From Deltaproteobacteria bacterium (lineage in GTDB: Bacteria > Desulfobacterota > Desulfomonilia > UBA1062), in NCBI GenBank assembly GCA_029547185.1, contig JAKPPU010000035.1, positions 18,372 through 82,371 on the forward strand: 64,000 bases of DNA, in the 5' to 3' direction. The notes under the pieces are model-generated. The model was not told the origin of the DNA and did no database searches. It worked only from the letters and a program-made list of their open reading frames with translations. Positions 55,838 to 64,000 of the stretch are shown here, piece after piece; within the stretch, counting starts at the first letter, position 1; each line of letters begins with the position of its first letter. The translations under genes and the position numbers were made by a program.

Positions 55838-55994
55838 CGAGGTGCTCCGCACGTGCGGGCAGACCGGCATGCTCACCCGGGAGGAGATCCTGTTCCTCCT
55901 AAGCCGCAGCGGCAATGACGAGCTGTACTCGATACTCTCCTGTGCAGACGAAGAATCATTTGTCAGTTTATTTGGAATCATCAACCCGGATTGA
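55827..55994 (+). pseudogene. Stump of a HydE/BioB-type radical SAM gene
   Basis: A 55-codon frame from GTG 55827, overlapping the larE stop by 11 bases. Residues 2-44 (RLDEVLRTCGQTGMLTREE, then ILFLLSRSGNDELYSILSCADEE) match the short helical region that precedes the CxxxCxxC core in HydE and BioB-type enzymes (pattern LTxEExLxLL...LxxLxxxADxxR). After residue 44 the frame breaks into SFVSLFGIINPD and stops, so the whole radical SAM core is gone. A full-length version would have been co-translated with larE. Confidence 0.55.
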
Positions 55995-56059
55995 TCATGA
56001 TGATTTTCTTTTTATCTGTTGAAGACCTTTAGCTCACTCTCCTGCCCTGTGTAGACAAC

Positions 56060-56076
56060 ACGAGTGTTTCACTCGT
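56060..56076. terminator. Small hairpin upstream of the outer-membrane barrel gene
   Basis: ACGAGTG-TTT-CACTCGT, a perfect seven-base stem with no U-tract. It could be a weak terminator for the larE operon or an RNA structure in the leader of the barrel gene. Confidence 0.3.
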
Positions 56077-56127
56077 CTTAAGGGGCAAAGGCAGAGCATA
56101 AGATAACGCCATCAAGAGGAGGGTGAA

Positions 56128-56778
56128 ATGAAAAGACTGATGCTCACACTGGCTGTTTTCATAATTGTATTTCCCATGACTGCGGCAATGGCACACGGTC
56201 CACGGCATGAAAGAGGCTGGCACCAGGGGGACAGATATTCCGGCGATAATTACGCTGCTGTCAAAATCGGCGCGTTCATGCCGGACGGCGCTTCCGATTT
56301 TCTCGACAACGGCTTTGCTGCCGGGGCTGCTCTCGGTCATAAGCTTGGCAGGAACTTTGCCCTTGAGTTTGGGCTGGATTATATCTCCACCGATTTTCAT
56401 CACGACTATAGCTATGATGAGTATGGGTATGAGGATGCTTACCTCACCACGTTCGGCATACCTGTCACCGCCAAGTTCATCGTTCCCCTTTCGGATCAGG
56501 TGGAGCTCTATGCAGGCGCAGGGGTCGGCGTATATTTTACCGGCATCGATTTCGACAACGAGTACTATGACGGATATTACTACGAGCACGACCGCATTGA
56601 CGACACCGGTTTCGGTTTCCACACCCTCATCGGCGCAGACATCAAGATGAGCTCCAACACAGCCTTCACGATGGAACTGAAGTACACGGAGATCGACCAC
56701 GATTTCAATGAGTATTATGACAAAGATTTTGAAATCGGCGGAACCACGGCATCTGCCGGGATCAAGTTCCTGTTTTAA
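56128..56778 (+). CDS. Outer-membrane beta-barrel protein (OmpW/Omp_b-brl type)
   Basis: A 216-residue protein with signal peptide MKRLMLTLAVFIIVFPMTAAMAHG. The mature part is an eight-stranded barrel: alternating aromatic/polar strands such as YAAVKIGAFMPD, FALEFGLDYISTDF, TTFGIPVTAKFIVPL and VELYAGAGVGVYFTGIDF, ending in KFLF with a terminal phenylalanine as needed for the BAM machinery. Loops are unusually rich in D, Y and H (HHDYSYDEYGYED, YYDGYYYEHDRIDD), possibly metal- or surface-binding. ATG follows AAGAGGAGGGTGAA. Confidence 0.85.
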   Translation: MKRLMLTLAVFIIVFPMTAAMAHGPRHERGWHQGDRYSGDNYAAVKIGAFMPDGASDFLDNGFAAGAALGHKLGRNFALEFGLDYISTDFHHDYSYDEYGYEDAYLTTFGIPVTAKFIVPLSDQVELYAGAGVGVYFTGIDFDNEYYDGYYYEHDRIDDTGFGFHTLIGADIKMSSNTAFTMELKYTEIDHDFNEYYDKDFEIGGTTASAGIKFLF

Positions 56779-57548
56779 GCAGAAGCCGGCATGCCGGATG
56801 AATGGTCTTCCTGTGGCGCGCATTAACCGCGCCCTGTCCTGACATCGGGAGAAAAAGGCTCGGGTGGGATCAGACTCTGTATTTTTTAAGATTGAGAATC
56901 ACGCCCCGGAATGTCAGCTTTTCATATAAAGGATTTCCTTTATAGATATTTCCAGCAGATCATCAGTCTTTGAGCTGATGTAAGAAGGGCGACTGATTAC
57001 AGAAAGCATAAGTTTGGTTTGAACGTTAATCTTTCATGGCACCTGCCCGCCACTGATCAGGTGTAGTAGATACGACTTGCAGACCATAAGATTTTAGAAA
57101 CGTATGAGAAATCAAACCTATGCTGACAGCAATGATATAAAAGTATTGCGTTCTCGTTGTTGTGCTTTTGCAGTGAATGGGTTCCCTGTCCTCTCTTCCA
57201 TGAACCCTATGCATCTCTCGAACTCATTCTGGACATAGTGCTCAACTCTCCTGATATCCACTCAATCCCCCACAACCTTGAAGTCGTGCTTGTTCATCCC
57301 AGATATAATAAGGGAATGATCCGCCTGTCGCAATCCTCAGGAAGAAATTCCAGGCCTCACCCTTGCGCCTTCAGTGATATTTGGAAAACATATTTCAGCT
57401 GGTCCTCCCGGGAGCTCGCACTAATGAGCTTGGTCTGGTCGGCTTCGGTGATCCATACCAGAAGCTGTCGTATTATGTCACCGTCATTTGCTCTAAGGCT
57501 TCCAGTGGGCATGTAATGGAGATCCCTCATAATATGTGAAATTGCACA
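56779..57548. other. 770-base stretch without an intact gene; decayed coding sequence
   Basis: No complete gene. On the minus strand, 57357-57530 holds a 57-codon frame (MRDLHYMPTGSLRANDG at the start) with no ribosome site. Around 57165-57260 the minus strand reads VEHYVQNEFERCIGFMEERTGNPF, which resembles the helix before the C-terminal half of 2-hydroxyacyl-CoA dehydratase/benzoyl-CoA reductase subunits; both are broken by stops. They are probably remnants. Confidence 0.4.
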
Positions 57549-58853
57549 TCATACAATTCCTTTACTCAGTGGCGCACAGTAGGGTCCTTCAGGAATCACA
57601 GCGAAGGAACACCCCTTCCTGGCTAGTTCATCAACAACTTTTTGCAACTGTCCGGCAATTCTATCCGAGCCAGCCTCAAGAATGTTTACTCCTAGAAATG
57701 AGCTGTAGGCGTGAACAATTCCATGGGTAAAAAAATGGATTTTATCAAGCCCGGTTTTCTCATAGATTCTGGCCTGCATCTGTATCTGCCACTGATCTTT
57801 TACGATGCCGCTTGACTCTCTGATGTCACTGATAAAGAGGGAAAAATCGTTGCTGTACTTGCGAAGCATATTCTCATATATCTGTGAGCCGACACCTTCC
57901 ACGCATCCTCCTGCGGCAATGATCATCCCGCCTTTCCTTACACAGGGGAGAGCTGTAACAAGGGCTTTAACGCATTGATAAAAAGTGGCGTCCAGGGGAT
58001 AACCCCCACAACCGGTAACCACGACATCCGCCTCTGTTTCAACCACTTGACAGGCATTCTCTTTTACATAATTGCATGCTCTGGTGTGTGTCTCGAAGAG
58101 ATCCCCGCCAAAGGCCTTTACGATTCGTCTTTCATGGTTTGATACGAGTTGGATGCTGAAATCAACACCGGCAAGTCTGGCCACAGACAGAGCCTCTTCA
58201 TTGCATGGGTTCCCTTCTAGCAGTGCAGTGCCGGCCTTTGGGTGGGAGAGAAACTCATACCCATGAAAGTGCTCAATGGTCTGAAGGGATGAGAGCCCGG
58301 GGCAGAGCGTTTTGCGCCCGCCTGAAAAACCTGCCATAAAATGAGGCTCAACAAGCCCGATGACTATTTTATAATCAGCCTCTGAAAAAACTCTGTTCAG
58401 CTTGACCGGAACCCCGGAATAGCTTGTACCGGAAAGGCTGACCATGTCGCCTTCAGCATCATGATCCAGAATTTTATATCTACCGGCAACCTCCTTGCCG
58501 AACATGATGTCTCTCTCTTCTGCTGTACTGGGCCTGTGCATGCCAGTGGCTATCAGAATGGTAATGCTGCTTCGATCTATTCCCGTCGCCTCGATGTCAT
58601 CGAGCAGGGCCGGCAGAAACATCCGGTATGGTATCGGCCTCGTGATGTCAGATACCGCGATTACAACACTGCTGCGCTGTCTCTTTTTTATCGAGTCAAC
58701 AAGTCTATCAGAGCAGATCGGTTTTCTGACCGCCTCCAGGACAAGTTCCGATTCAGCCACAGCGGGATTATCGTAAGATGAAAGATAGATCCGGCTTGTG
58801 TCAGGAAAGTCAATGGTGAGGAGCGTATCGTGATATCGTATTTCCGCCTTCAT
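57549..58853 (-). CDS. larA: Lactate racemase-like LarA (nickel-pincer enzyme)
   Basis: A 434-residue LarA-family protein. Residues known from L. plantarum LarA are kept: D69 and R72 in SDITRP (D72/R75), H106 in TGMHRP (H108), H171 in VEPHFMAG (H174), K181 in GFSGGRK (K184, which binds the pincer nucleotide) and H197 in EHFHG (H200). The usual His of SDHTRP is Ile here. LarA-family enzymes racemise or epimerise 2-hydroxy acids such as lactate. ATG 58853 follows AGGGGAGTG. A membrane protein gene precedes it by 11 bases. Confidence 0.9.
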   Translation of the reverse strand: MKAEIRYHDTLLTIDFPDTSRIYLSSYDNPAVAESELVLEAVRKPICSDRLVDSIKKRQRSSVVIAVSDITRPIPYRMFLPALLDDIEATGIDRSSITILIATGMHRPSTAEERDIMFGKEVAGRYKILDHDAEGDMVSLSGTSYSGVPVKLNRVFSEADYKIVIGLVEPHFMAGFSGGRKTLCPGLSSLQTIEHFHGYEFLSHPKAGTALLEGNPCNEEALSVARLAGVDFSIQLVSNHERRIVKAFGGDLFETHTRACNYVKENACQVVETEADVVVTGCGGYPLDATFYQCVKALVTALPCVRKGGMIIAAGGCVEGVGSQIYENMLRKYSNDFSLFISDIRESSGIVKDQWQIQMQARIYEKTGLDKIHFFTHGIVHAYSSFLGVNILEAGSDRIAGQLQKVVDELARKGCSFAVIPEGPYCAPLSKGIV

Positions 58854-58864
58854 CCGACACTCCC

Positions 58865-59521
58865 CTAGGGAATCATTCCCGCTGAAAAGGCCAGCATGAA
58901 TTGGGCAGCATAGTACATTGGCAAACCTGCATAACGGTTGAATATGCTTTTCTTCACGAACCTGTGTCTTGCCACAAACAGGTCTGAAGCATAGAAGAAG
59001 ACCGATCCCACTATTACCAGTGCCCGGGCTTGAAAGGAGAAGTCTTGGCGTGCCGCAAGAGATGCCGCTCCCACAACCATAATGGATATGATTGCAATAT
59101 AGGCTATAACCGGGCCCATCATCGAACCGAGATGCGGGCGCAGTCTGGTGAATACATATGAGGAAATGACGGGAACTGCTGCAACGGACACCCATGTACC
59201 GGCGGTGATACCGGCGGTGATGAAAAACGCCAGTGTGTATGAAATATGTCCTGTGAGGAAAAACACGAGGCCAGCGGTAAATACTTTTTGGTTAAAGAAA
59301 AACGCAAGACAGATGTCACCCATGAAGCAGAGGATCAGACCTGTCAGTATGAGGTGGAAATATGGTTCAGCATTATGGGGCTGTGCCAAAGCCGCTGCAA
59401 TGAAGAGTCCTGACAGGAACGGTTTGGTCAGGAGCACGCCCTTGAGGTTTTCTTCTTTTTCCGCAAAAAGGAGGCCACAGAGAAGAGCAACTGCTAATGC
59501 TATGACGACTATTGTATTCAT
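58865..59521 (-). CDS. YhhN/TMEM86-type membrane protein (lysoplasmalogenase family)
   Basis: A 218-residue protein with about eight transmembrane helices. YhhN-family features: TKPFLSGLFIAAALAQ, LCFMGDICLAFF, GHISYTLAFF and GSVFFYASDLFVARHRF. Family members in animals are lysoplasmalogenases; the bacterial role is largely unknown, but plasmalogens occur in strict anaerobes. The gene is 11 bases before larA and the two are surely co-transcribed. Confidence 0.88.
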   Translation of the reverse strand: MNTIVVIALAVALLCGLLFAEKEENLKGVLLTKPFLSGLFIAAALAQPHNAEPYFHLILTGLILCFMGDICLAFFFNQKVFTAGLVFFLTGHISYTLAFFITAGITAGTWVSVAAVPVISSYVFTRLRPHLGSMMGPVIAYIAIISIMVVGAASLAARQDFSFQARALVIVGSVFFYASDLFVARHRFVKKSIFNRYAGLPMYYAAQFMLAFSAGMIP

Positions 59522-59996
59522 ATTTAACCCACCCTGAGGGATTTCTGTCTTGTCATAGACACGGTAACTATTTTTGCCACAAAGCGGCTTTTTGCGGCAG
59601 CCGCTCCTGTGATGGCGGCGATAAGCTTTATTTTACTATAGTGCTTTTTATCACTTGAATCCCTTCAATAGTTAAGATCATTTATGTCCGCCATGCACCA
59701 CATGCCGTCACCGGGAGCTCGTGTGTTTTCCTGCGTATTCGACCATATGTTCCATTCCCCCATTCGGTGCGCATACAGTATTATTCTCCATAAAAGAAGA
59801 GTTTTTTAGCGCCCTTTGTCGATTCCGTTCATTGCCGTGTAAAACTATACAGCTGAAAACAAAAATATCATACATCAAATAGGATTAACAGTTAATAAGT
59901 AAATATTTAGTTCACTATTTAACTTTTATAATTGACACTGTCCTTTGGTTTTAGTAATGATTTTCAAACACAAAAACCATGGGAGGGACACACCGC
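59522..59996. other. AT-rich divergent intergenic region
   Basis: 475 bases between the minus-strand larA operon and the M24 peptidase. AT content rises sharply from 59860. A perfect -35 TTGACA (59932-59937) is followed 15 bases later by AGTAAT (59953-59958). Just upstream lie related motifs TTAACAG-TTAATAAG and TAGT-TC-ACTA, which could be operator sites. No gene. Confidence 0.4.
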
Positions 59997-61166
59997 ATGA
60001 AGATCAATCACAACTATCAGAAAAGAATAAACAAAGTTCGTGAGATGATGAAATCAGACAAGATCGATGTATTCCTGGGAACAAGGGGCAAAAGCATCAC
60101 ATATCTTGCAGGCGTGTACGCCCCGTGGCGAAGCATAGTAATCATGGATAAGAACGGGTTTGTCAGCCTCAACACGTGCTTTCTCGATTCTGAACGGGTG
60201 AAGGATGAATCCTGGCTCGATCAGGTAAATGGGTGCGTACCTCTTCCCGGCTATGATCTGTGGGAAGTGACCGTCGACTGGATAAAGAAGAACGGGTACG
60301 AAAAAGGCACTATCGGCATAGAACTCGGCCAGTCCGCGCGAATACTGTCCGGATTCCTCTGGGCCACAGAGCTGCAGTACCTGCAGGAAAAACTGCCAAA
60401 GGCCAAGTTCGTGAACGCAGTCAGCTTGGTCGACCGGGCAAGCTATGCAAAGGACTCCGAAGAGATCAAGCTGTTGCGCCAGACTGCAGCTATGGCCGAT
60501 GCCGCACAGGAACGGGTAAAGGAATCTTTGTATATAGGCATTCGCGAGGCGGAAATAGCCGGAATCGCTGAAATGGAACTGCGGCGCCTGGGAAGCGAAT
60601 TTCACTGGCCGGTAACAGGATCTACCGAAATCGCTTCGGGTTACAGAACGTGCTATACGCTGGGTGGCTGCACGCCTGCCAGTGAAAAGATCGTGCAACG
60701 GAGCGAAAACCTCCTTGTCGATGTGCACCCGACGTACCAGAATTACTGCTCGGATCTGTCCCACAACTATTTTATAGGCAAACCAAGCAGAGAGCAGGAA
60801 AAGCTTGCCGAAGCGTATCTGCAGACATGTGAAACACTCGTTGCCGCCCTCAAGGCAGGCTCGAAAATCGGCGAGGTCGCACAGAAAGTCAACAACGTTC
60901 TGGACAAAAACGGCTACCGCCCCTATACTTTGCCTGCCTACGGCCATGCCATAGGCGTAATCGGCCACGAATGGTATCCCACAATTCTCGACAATGACGA
61001 ATTCAGGGACATCGTCCTTGAAGAGAATGTCGTCGAGATCGCGGCTCTTGTAATGAATGTCCCCGGTGTGGGCGGCATGAGGCTCGAGTGTCCGGTACGA
61101 GTCACTGCGTCCGGTGGTGAAGAGCTGTGCAAGACTCCTCTGAAAATGACTGTACTTGACTTGTAA
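59997..61166 (+). CDS. M24-family Xaa-Pro aminopeptidase/creatinase-like protein
   Basis: A 389-residue protein of the pita-bread fold: N-terminal creatinase-type domain (1-150), catalytic domain 155-389. All five metal ligands fit the M24 pattern: the two Asp of VDVHPTYQNYCSD, His in GHAIGVIGHEW, Glu in VVEIAAL and Glu in RLECPVRV. It could be a dipeptidase cleaving Xaa-Pro or a creatinase-like C-N hydrolase. ATG 59997 follows GGGAGGG; an upstream ATG at 59979 lacks a site. A strong terminator ends the unit. Confidence 0.9.
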   Translation: MKINHNYQKRINKVREMMKSDKIDVFLGTRGKSITYLAGVYAPWRSIVIMDKNGFVSLNTCFLDSERVKDESWLDQVNGCVPLPGYDLWEVTVDWIKKNGYEKGTIGIELGQSARILSGFLWATELQYLQEKLPKAKFVNAVSLVDRASYAKDSEEIKLLRQTAAMADAAQERVKESLYIGIREAEIAGIAEMELRRLGSEFHWPVTGSTEIASGYRTCYTLGGCTPASEKIVQRSENLLVDVHPTYQNYCSDLSHNYFIGKPSREQEKLAEAYLQTCETLVAALKAGSKIGEVAQKVNNVLDKNGYRPYTLPAYGHAIGVIGHEWYPTILDNDEFRDIVLEENVVEIAALVMNVPGVGGMRLECPVRVTASGGEELCKTPLKMTVLDL

Positions 61167-61186
61167 CCATATCGCACCATGAGGTT

Positions 61187-61226
61187 AAAAAGCCTCTTCC
61201 ATGCATGCGAATGGAAGAGGCTTTTT
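61187..61226. terminator. Strong bidirectional terminator
   Basis: Perfect 16-base stem AAAAAGCCTCTTCCAT (61187-61202) / ATGGAAGAGGCTTTTT (61211-61226) with an eight-base loop; T-runs on both strands. It lies 21 bases after the M24 peptidase stop and 55 bases from the end of the convergent TetR gene. Confidence 0.92.
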
Positions 61227-61280
61227 CAGTTCGACTGAGTAAAACATGCCGATTTCCGGCAACGAATCATTCAGGACATG

Positions 61281-61862
61281 CTAACGTTCGATAAGTCCAT
61301 TGAGTATCAGATTGATACCGTCTGTGTATATTTTCTTGATCTGCTTCGCATCGGAAATGACATACGCCTCAACGATGAACGTTCTGTATATCGAATAAAG
61401 CAGAACGCTCGTCCGCTGGATATCCACTTTTGAAAATTTCCTCTGCTTTATCCCTTCTTCCAGTATGTACTTGATCAGGTTCAATGACCGTTGGTTCACC
61501 TCTTTGAACCGGATGATATTTGTCGAGAAAGGGAAAATAGTGGGATCTTTTCTTAATATTTCAGTCAGGAGCTCGTCCTCCATGAGATAGTCATACCCTT
61601 TCTGGCTCATCACAATGAATTTCCGGACAATATCATCTTCGCGATTGACGGCATTCACTACCCGATCCTGCCATCTCAAGAGGGCAAACGACAAGGTCTT
61701 TTCGTAAAGGTCCATCTTGTCCTTCACATATTTATACAGGCCGGGCTTGGTAATTCCGATCTCTCCGGCTATGTCGTCCAGCGTGGTCTTTTTATAACCG
61801 TACCGTGCAAAGACCTCTAGGGACTTGCAATACAGAAGTTCGAGCTTTTCTTTTTTCTTCAT
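61281..61862 (-). CDS. TetR-family regulator
   Basis: A 193-residue TetR protein starting at ATG 61862; an upstream TTG at 61898 would add 12 residues but is unlikely. Helix-turn-helix: TTLDDIAGEIGITKPGLYKYVKDKMDLY. The ligand domain has many aromatics and lysines (IRFKEVNQRSLNLIKYILEEGIKQRK). It does not directly abut an operon it obviously controls. Compared with the other two TetR proteins in the window its base composition is lower in GC. Confidence 0.88.
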   Translation of the reverse strand: MKKKEKLELLYCKSLEVFARYGYKKTTLDDIAGEIGITKPGLYKYVKDKMDLYEKTLSFALLRWQDRVVNAVNREDDIVRKFIVMSQKGYDYLMEDELLTEILRKDPTIFPFSTNIIRFKEVNQRSLNLIKYILEEGIKQRKFSKVDIQRTSVLLYSIYRTFIVEAYVISDAKQIKKIYTDGINLILNGLIER

Positions 61863-62090
61863 AATCGAAGTCTTGCATATAATATCAAACCAAGTCAATC
61901 TAAGGATGTCCAGGGTGGGTTTAAGTTAATTTGAAGAATATCGAAGTATTGGGAAGGATCCTTCTGAATCGGGGAGAAATCTATCTCATTTGAGAATCCA
62001 TGAAAAATGGAGAGCCGGCCGAATATCTCATTTCTTTGCCTGTGAGCATGCACCCCCTTGTTCAGGAGTCTCCATCACCGGCACAATTAT

Positions 62091-63434
62091 TCATGCCACG
62101 ATAAGCAGTTGAAGATCGCATACGTTCGTATCGGTCGGGCCCGTGATCAAGAGGCCCCCTGTCTTCCGAAAGAAATGGTACGAGTCGTTGGCCGACAGAT
62201 ATTCCCGCGGCCTGATGTCCCCTTCCTTGATGGCTTTCTGCATGCCGGGAAGCACGAAGGCACCGGCTGCGTCGGTGGGGCCGTCGACCCCGTCCGTGCC
62301 CACGGACAGAAAAAAAATGTCTTCGAGAGTGCCCGTGGCGTCGAGGACGTCGACAAGGAACGCCAGCGCCAGTTCCTGGTTCCTCCCCCCCTTACCGCTT
62401 CCCGTGAGCGTCACAGTGGTTTCTCCCCCGGTCACGACGAAGGCGGGCTTCCCCATCTCAGACGCCCCCCGCCTGATATCACGTGCCATTGCTGAGAAGA
62501 CGCGGGCCATCTCGCGCGCCTCGCCAGTGAGCGAGGAGGTGAGGAAACATGCGTGGTACCCGAGTTCCCGGGCATGTTCGACGGCCCCTCTACAGGCGGC
62601 CGTGTTGTTGCCCAGGATGATGTTTTCCACCTCGTTGAAGACTGGATCTCCCGGCTTGGGCGTCTCGGGGATGAGGCCTTTCCCGCCCGCCCGGAGAACT
62701 TCTATTACCGGTGACGGGAGCTTCTCGGCGATGCCGTACTTTTCTACAACGGCCAGAGCCTGGCCAAAGGTAGTTGCGTCCGGGACGGTGATGCCCGAGG
62801 CGATGGTATCTAGGCGATCACCCATCACGTCCGACAGGATGAGGTTGATCATTCTTGCAGGGAATGCGGTACGGGCGAACCCTCCCCCCTTGACCTGGGA
62901 GAGATGCTTCCTGATGCAATTGATCTCCCGGATATCCGCTCCGCACCCGAGAAGGGTTTTTGTGGTCTCCTGCAGGTGGGCCAGGGTGATCCCCTCCCTG
63001 GGCAGGCTGAACAGGGCCGAGCCGCCACCGGATATGAGGTTTATCATGAGGGTCTTTTCGTCGGCGAGCCCTGCCATGGAATGAAGCTCCTGTGCCCCGC
63101 TGACACTGTTTTCATCCGGAATGGGGTGTCCTGCTTCCAGCACCTTGATTCTTTCGAGTTGCTGGCCCTGGCCATGCTTCGTGATCACGGCTCCCCCGGT
63201 TATCCTGTCACCCAGGACCTGCCCGGCGGCGGCGGCCATCTTCGCAGAGGCCTTGCCGATGCCCGTAACAAGAACCTTCGGGTAGGCCTCCAATTCAATG
63301 GTCAGGGTCTTTGTCTCTCCCGTAATCTCCAGGGCATCACCATGGATCTTCATCCTTTCCCTGATCATGGAGAAAGGATCAACCTTCATGAGGGCCTTAT
63401 TAAAAATCGAACGAAGATCTTCCCGCGGATTCAT
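62091..63434 (-). CDS. gckA: Glycerate 2-kinase (GckA/TtuD family, MOFRL)
   Basis: A 447-residue protein. The N-terminal DUF4147 domain (1-240) has VTGIGKASAKMA, ISGGGSALFSLP and VMGDRLDTIASG, and the C-terminal MOFRL domain (about 310-440) has VTGGETTVTLTGSGKGGRNQELALAF and LSVGTDGVDGPTDAAGAF. It makes 2-phosphoglycerate from glycerate and ATP. Strand and spacing show a single gene. It links to glyoxylate/tartronate or serine-cycle metabolism. Confidence 0.92.
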   Translation of the reverse strand: MNPREDLRSIFNKALMKVDPFSMIRERMKIHGDALEITGETKTLTIELEAYPKVLVTGIGKASAKMAAAAGQVLGDRITGGAVITKHGQGQQLERIKVLEAGHPIPDENSVSGAQELHSMAGLADEKTLMINLISGGGSALFSLPREGITLAHLQETTKTLLGCGADIREINCIRKHLSQVKGGGFARTAFPARMINLILSDVMGDRLDTIASGITVPDATTFGQALAVVEKYGIAEKLPSPVIEVLRAGGKGLIPETPKPGDPVFNEVENIILGNNTAACRGAVEHARELGYHACFLTSSLTGEAREMARVFSAMARDIRRGASEMGKPAFVVTGGETTVTLTGSGKGGRNQELALAFLVDVLDATGTLEDIFFLSVGTDGVDGPTDAAGAFVLPGMQKAIKEGDIRPREYLSANDSYHFFRKTGGLLITGPTDTNVCDLQLLIVA

Positions 63435-63877
63435 CTGTTCACCTCAAAGGAGCTTGTTCATGTCTGACGATATCGGGTGCAGAGTATGGTTCTATTATGA
63501 CAGGCAGGCTTATTAATTTCAAGAAAATTCAATGGTTTCAAAGGGTAGATCTTTGCAATATGGAATGCCTACAAGGCAAGCTTTCTTTTGATGACAATCT
63601 CCGTCGATGGAAGGAAGAGACTATATAGATAGCTGTACCTGTTTGTTTGTAAACGATACCCCTATGTTTAAGACGAGAATGCACGAAATTGAGATGAATG
63701 CGCACATAAACGGTATAGGCATAAGCTACGATACCTTCGGGGACAGGGCAAGTAGGGGGCGGATCTATCCATTTTGTGGAGGTATTTATGAGCGGTATCA
63801 TCGCCTAGATGCCAGGGATCGATCATCCCGGACGGGTTTGCGCCTTGCCTGTTATGATTGCGTGAGGTTATCTACAA
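63435..63877. other. Spacer with a possible alpha/beta-hydrolase gene stump
   Basis: On the plus strand a 94-codon frame (63607-63891) contains MNAHINGIGISYDTFGDR, which is the usual N-terminal beta-strand pair of alpha/beta hydrolases, but the following oxyanion HG motif and nucleophile are absent and the rest looks random. Probably a decayed fragment. No other gene is seen. Confidence 0.35.
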
Positions 63878-64000
63878 TCAGCTCACACTGAATATATCAT
63901 CAGGAAATCGAAAATCCCTCCACAGAAACTCATACGATATCAATCCATAAGCCACCATAAAATGCATTCCAATGACAAACTCTTCCTGTATGGGCTTCGA
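63878..64000 (-). CDS. C-terminal end of an unidentified protein, cut by window edge
   Basis: A 40-codon open frame enters from the right edge and ends with TGA at 63878. It reads IQEEFVIGMHFMVAYGL then ISYEFLWRDFRFPDDIF. The aromatic-rich composition is protein-like, but the fragment is too short to identify. Confidence 0.35.
   Translation of the reverse strand, partial: SKPIQEEFVIGMHFMVAYGLISYEFLWRDFRFPDDIFSVS

Noticed and set aside
57535..57552. CRP-like site (TGTGAAATTGCACA) downstream of larA
   Set aside because: The spacing between half sites is three bases instead of six and it lies at the end of the gene, not in a promoter.

Overview
The window looks like a chromosomal segment of an anaerobic, GC-rich Gram-negative bacterium, most likely a member of the Desulfobacterota (former Deltaproteobacteria, perhaps near the syntrophic aromatic/fatty-acid degraders). 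The evidence is an NrfHA ammonia-forming nitrite reductase, 2-hydroxyacyl-CoA dehydratase-type subunits, a minimal SufCB plus NifS/NifU-type Fe-S assembly set, LarA/LarE nickel-pincer racemase genes, and envelope genes (TolC, RND, lipoproteins, OmpA-type barrels) that require an outer membrane. No rRNA, tRNA, CRISPR array, prophage or complete transposon was seen. Taxonomy is inferred from gene content only.

Layout. 0-7 kb: FabI-like reductase (cut by the left edge), a triple-BON protein, a small membrane protein, an aquaporin bracketed by two near-identical palindromic repeats, a Phd/VapC toxin-antitoxin pair with a well-formed promoter/operator, nrfHA, a PfkB sugar kinase and a lysine/alanine-repeat histone-H1-like protein. 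7-12.7 kb: a minus-strand, overlapping efflux operon (TetR, HlyD, two ABC ATPases, two ABC-2 permeases) arranged like enterobacterial cecR-ybhGFSR but with YbhF split in two. 12.8-16 kb: two translationally coupled 2-hydroxyacyl-CoA dehydratase-family subunits and an AraC-type regulator. 16-20.8 kb: cell-wall genes (MepK-like peptidase, lipoprotein L,D-transpeptidase) and small proteins. 20.9-28.7 kb: NYN-LOTUS protein, BipA/TypA, a stand-alone fatty acyl-AMP ligase, EttA, an OmpA-type lipoprotein.

28.8-33.1 kb: a truncated flavin reductase, then sufC-sufB, a second palindromic repeat type, nifS and nifU: a Fe-S cluster assembly locus. 33.1-39.9 kb: a TetR-TolC-MFP-RND-PII-like efflux operon with a clear sigma70 promoter overlapped by an inverted repeat. 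39.9-45 kb: a deacetylase-like protein, unknown proteins, a universal stress protein and a B12-binding radical SAM enzyme coupled to an unknown protein. 45-52 kb: an RRM RNA-binding protein, MtgA, an MgtA-type P-type ATPase, an AsmA/DUF748-like protein and a secreted protein.

52-59.5 kb is the most thought-provoking part. A MOSC protein is divergent from three consecutive, overlapping or abutting PP-loop sulfur-insertion genes (a ThiI-like/NFACT-R enzyme, mnmA, larE). They are followed by what looks like the stump of a HydE/BioB-type radical SAM gene, an outer-membrane barrel gene, decayed sequence, and larA with a YhhN-type membrane protein on the other strand. The right end holds an M24 peptidase with a strong terminator, a TetR regulator, a glycerate 2-kinase and gene debris.
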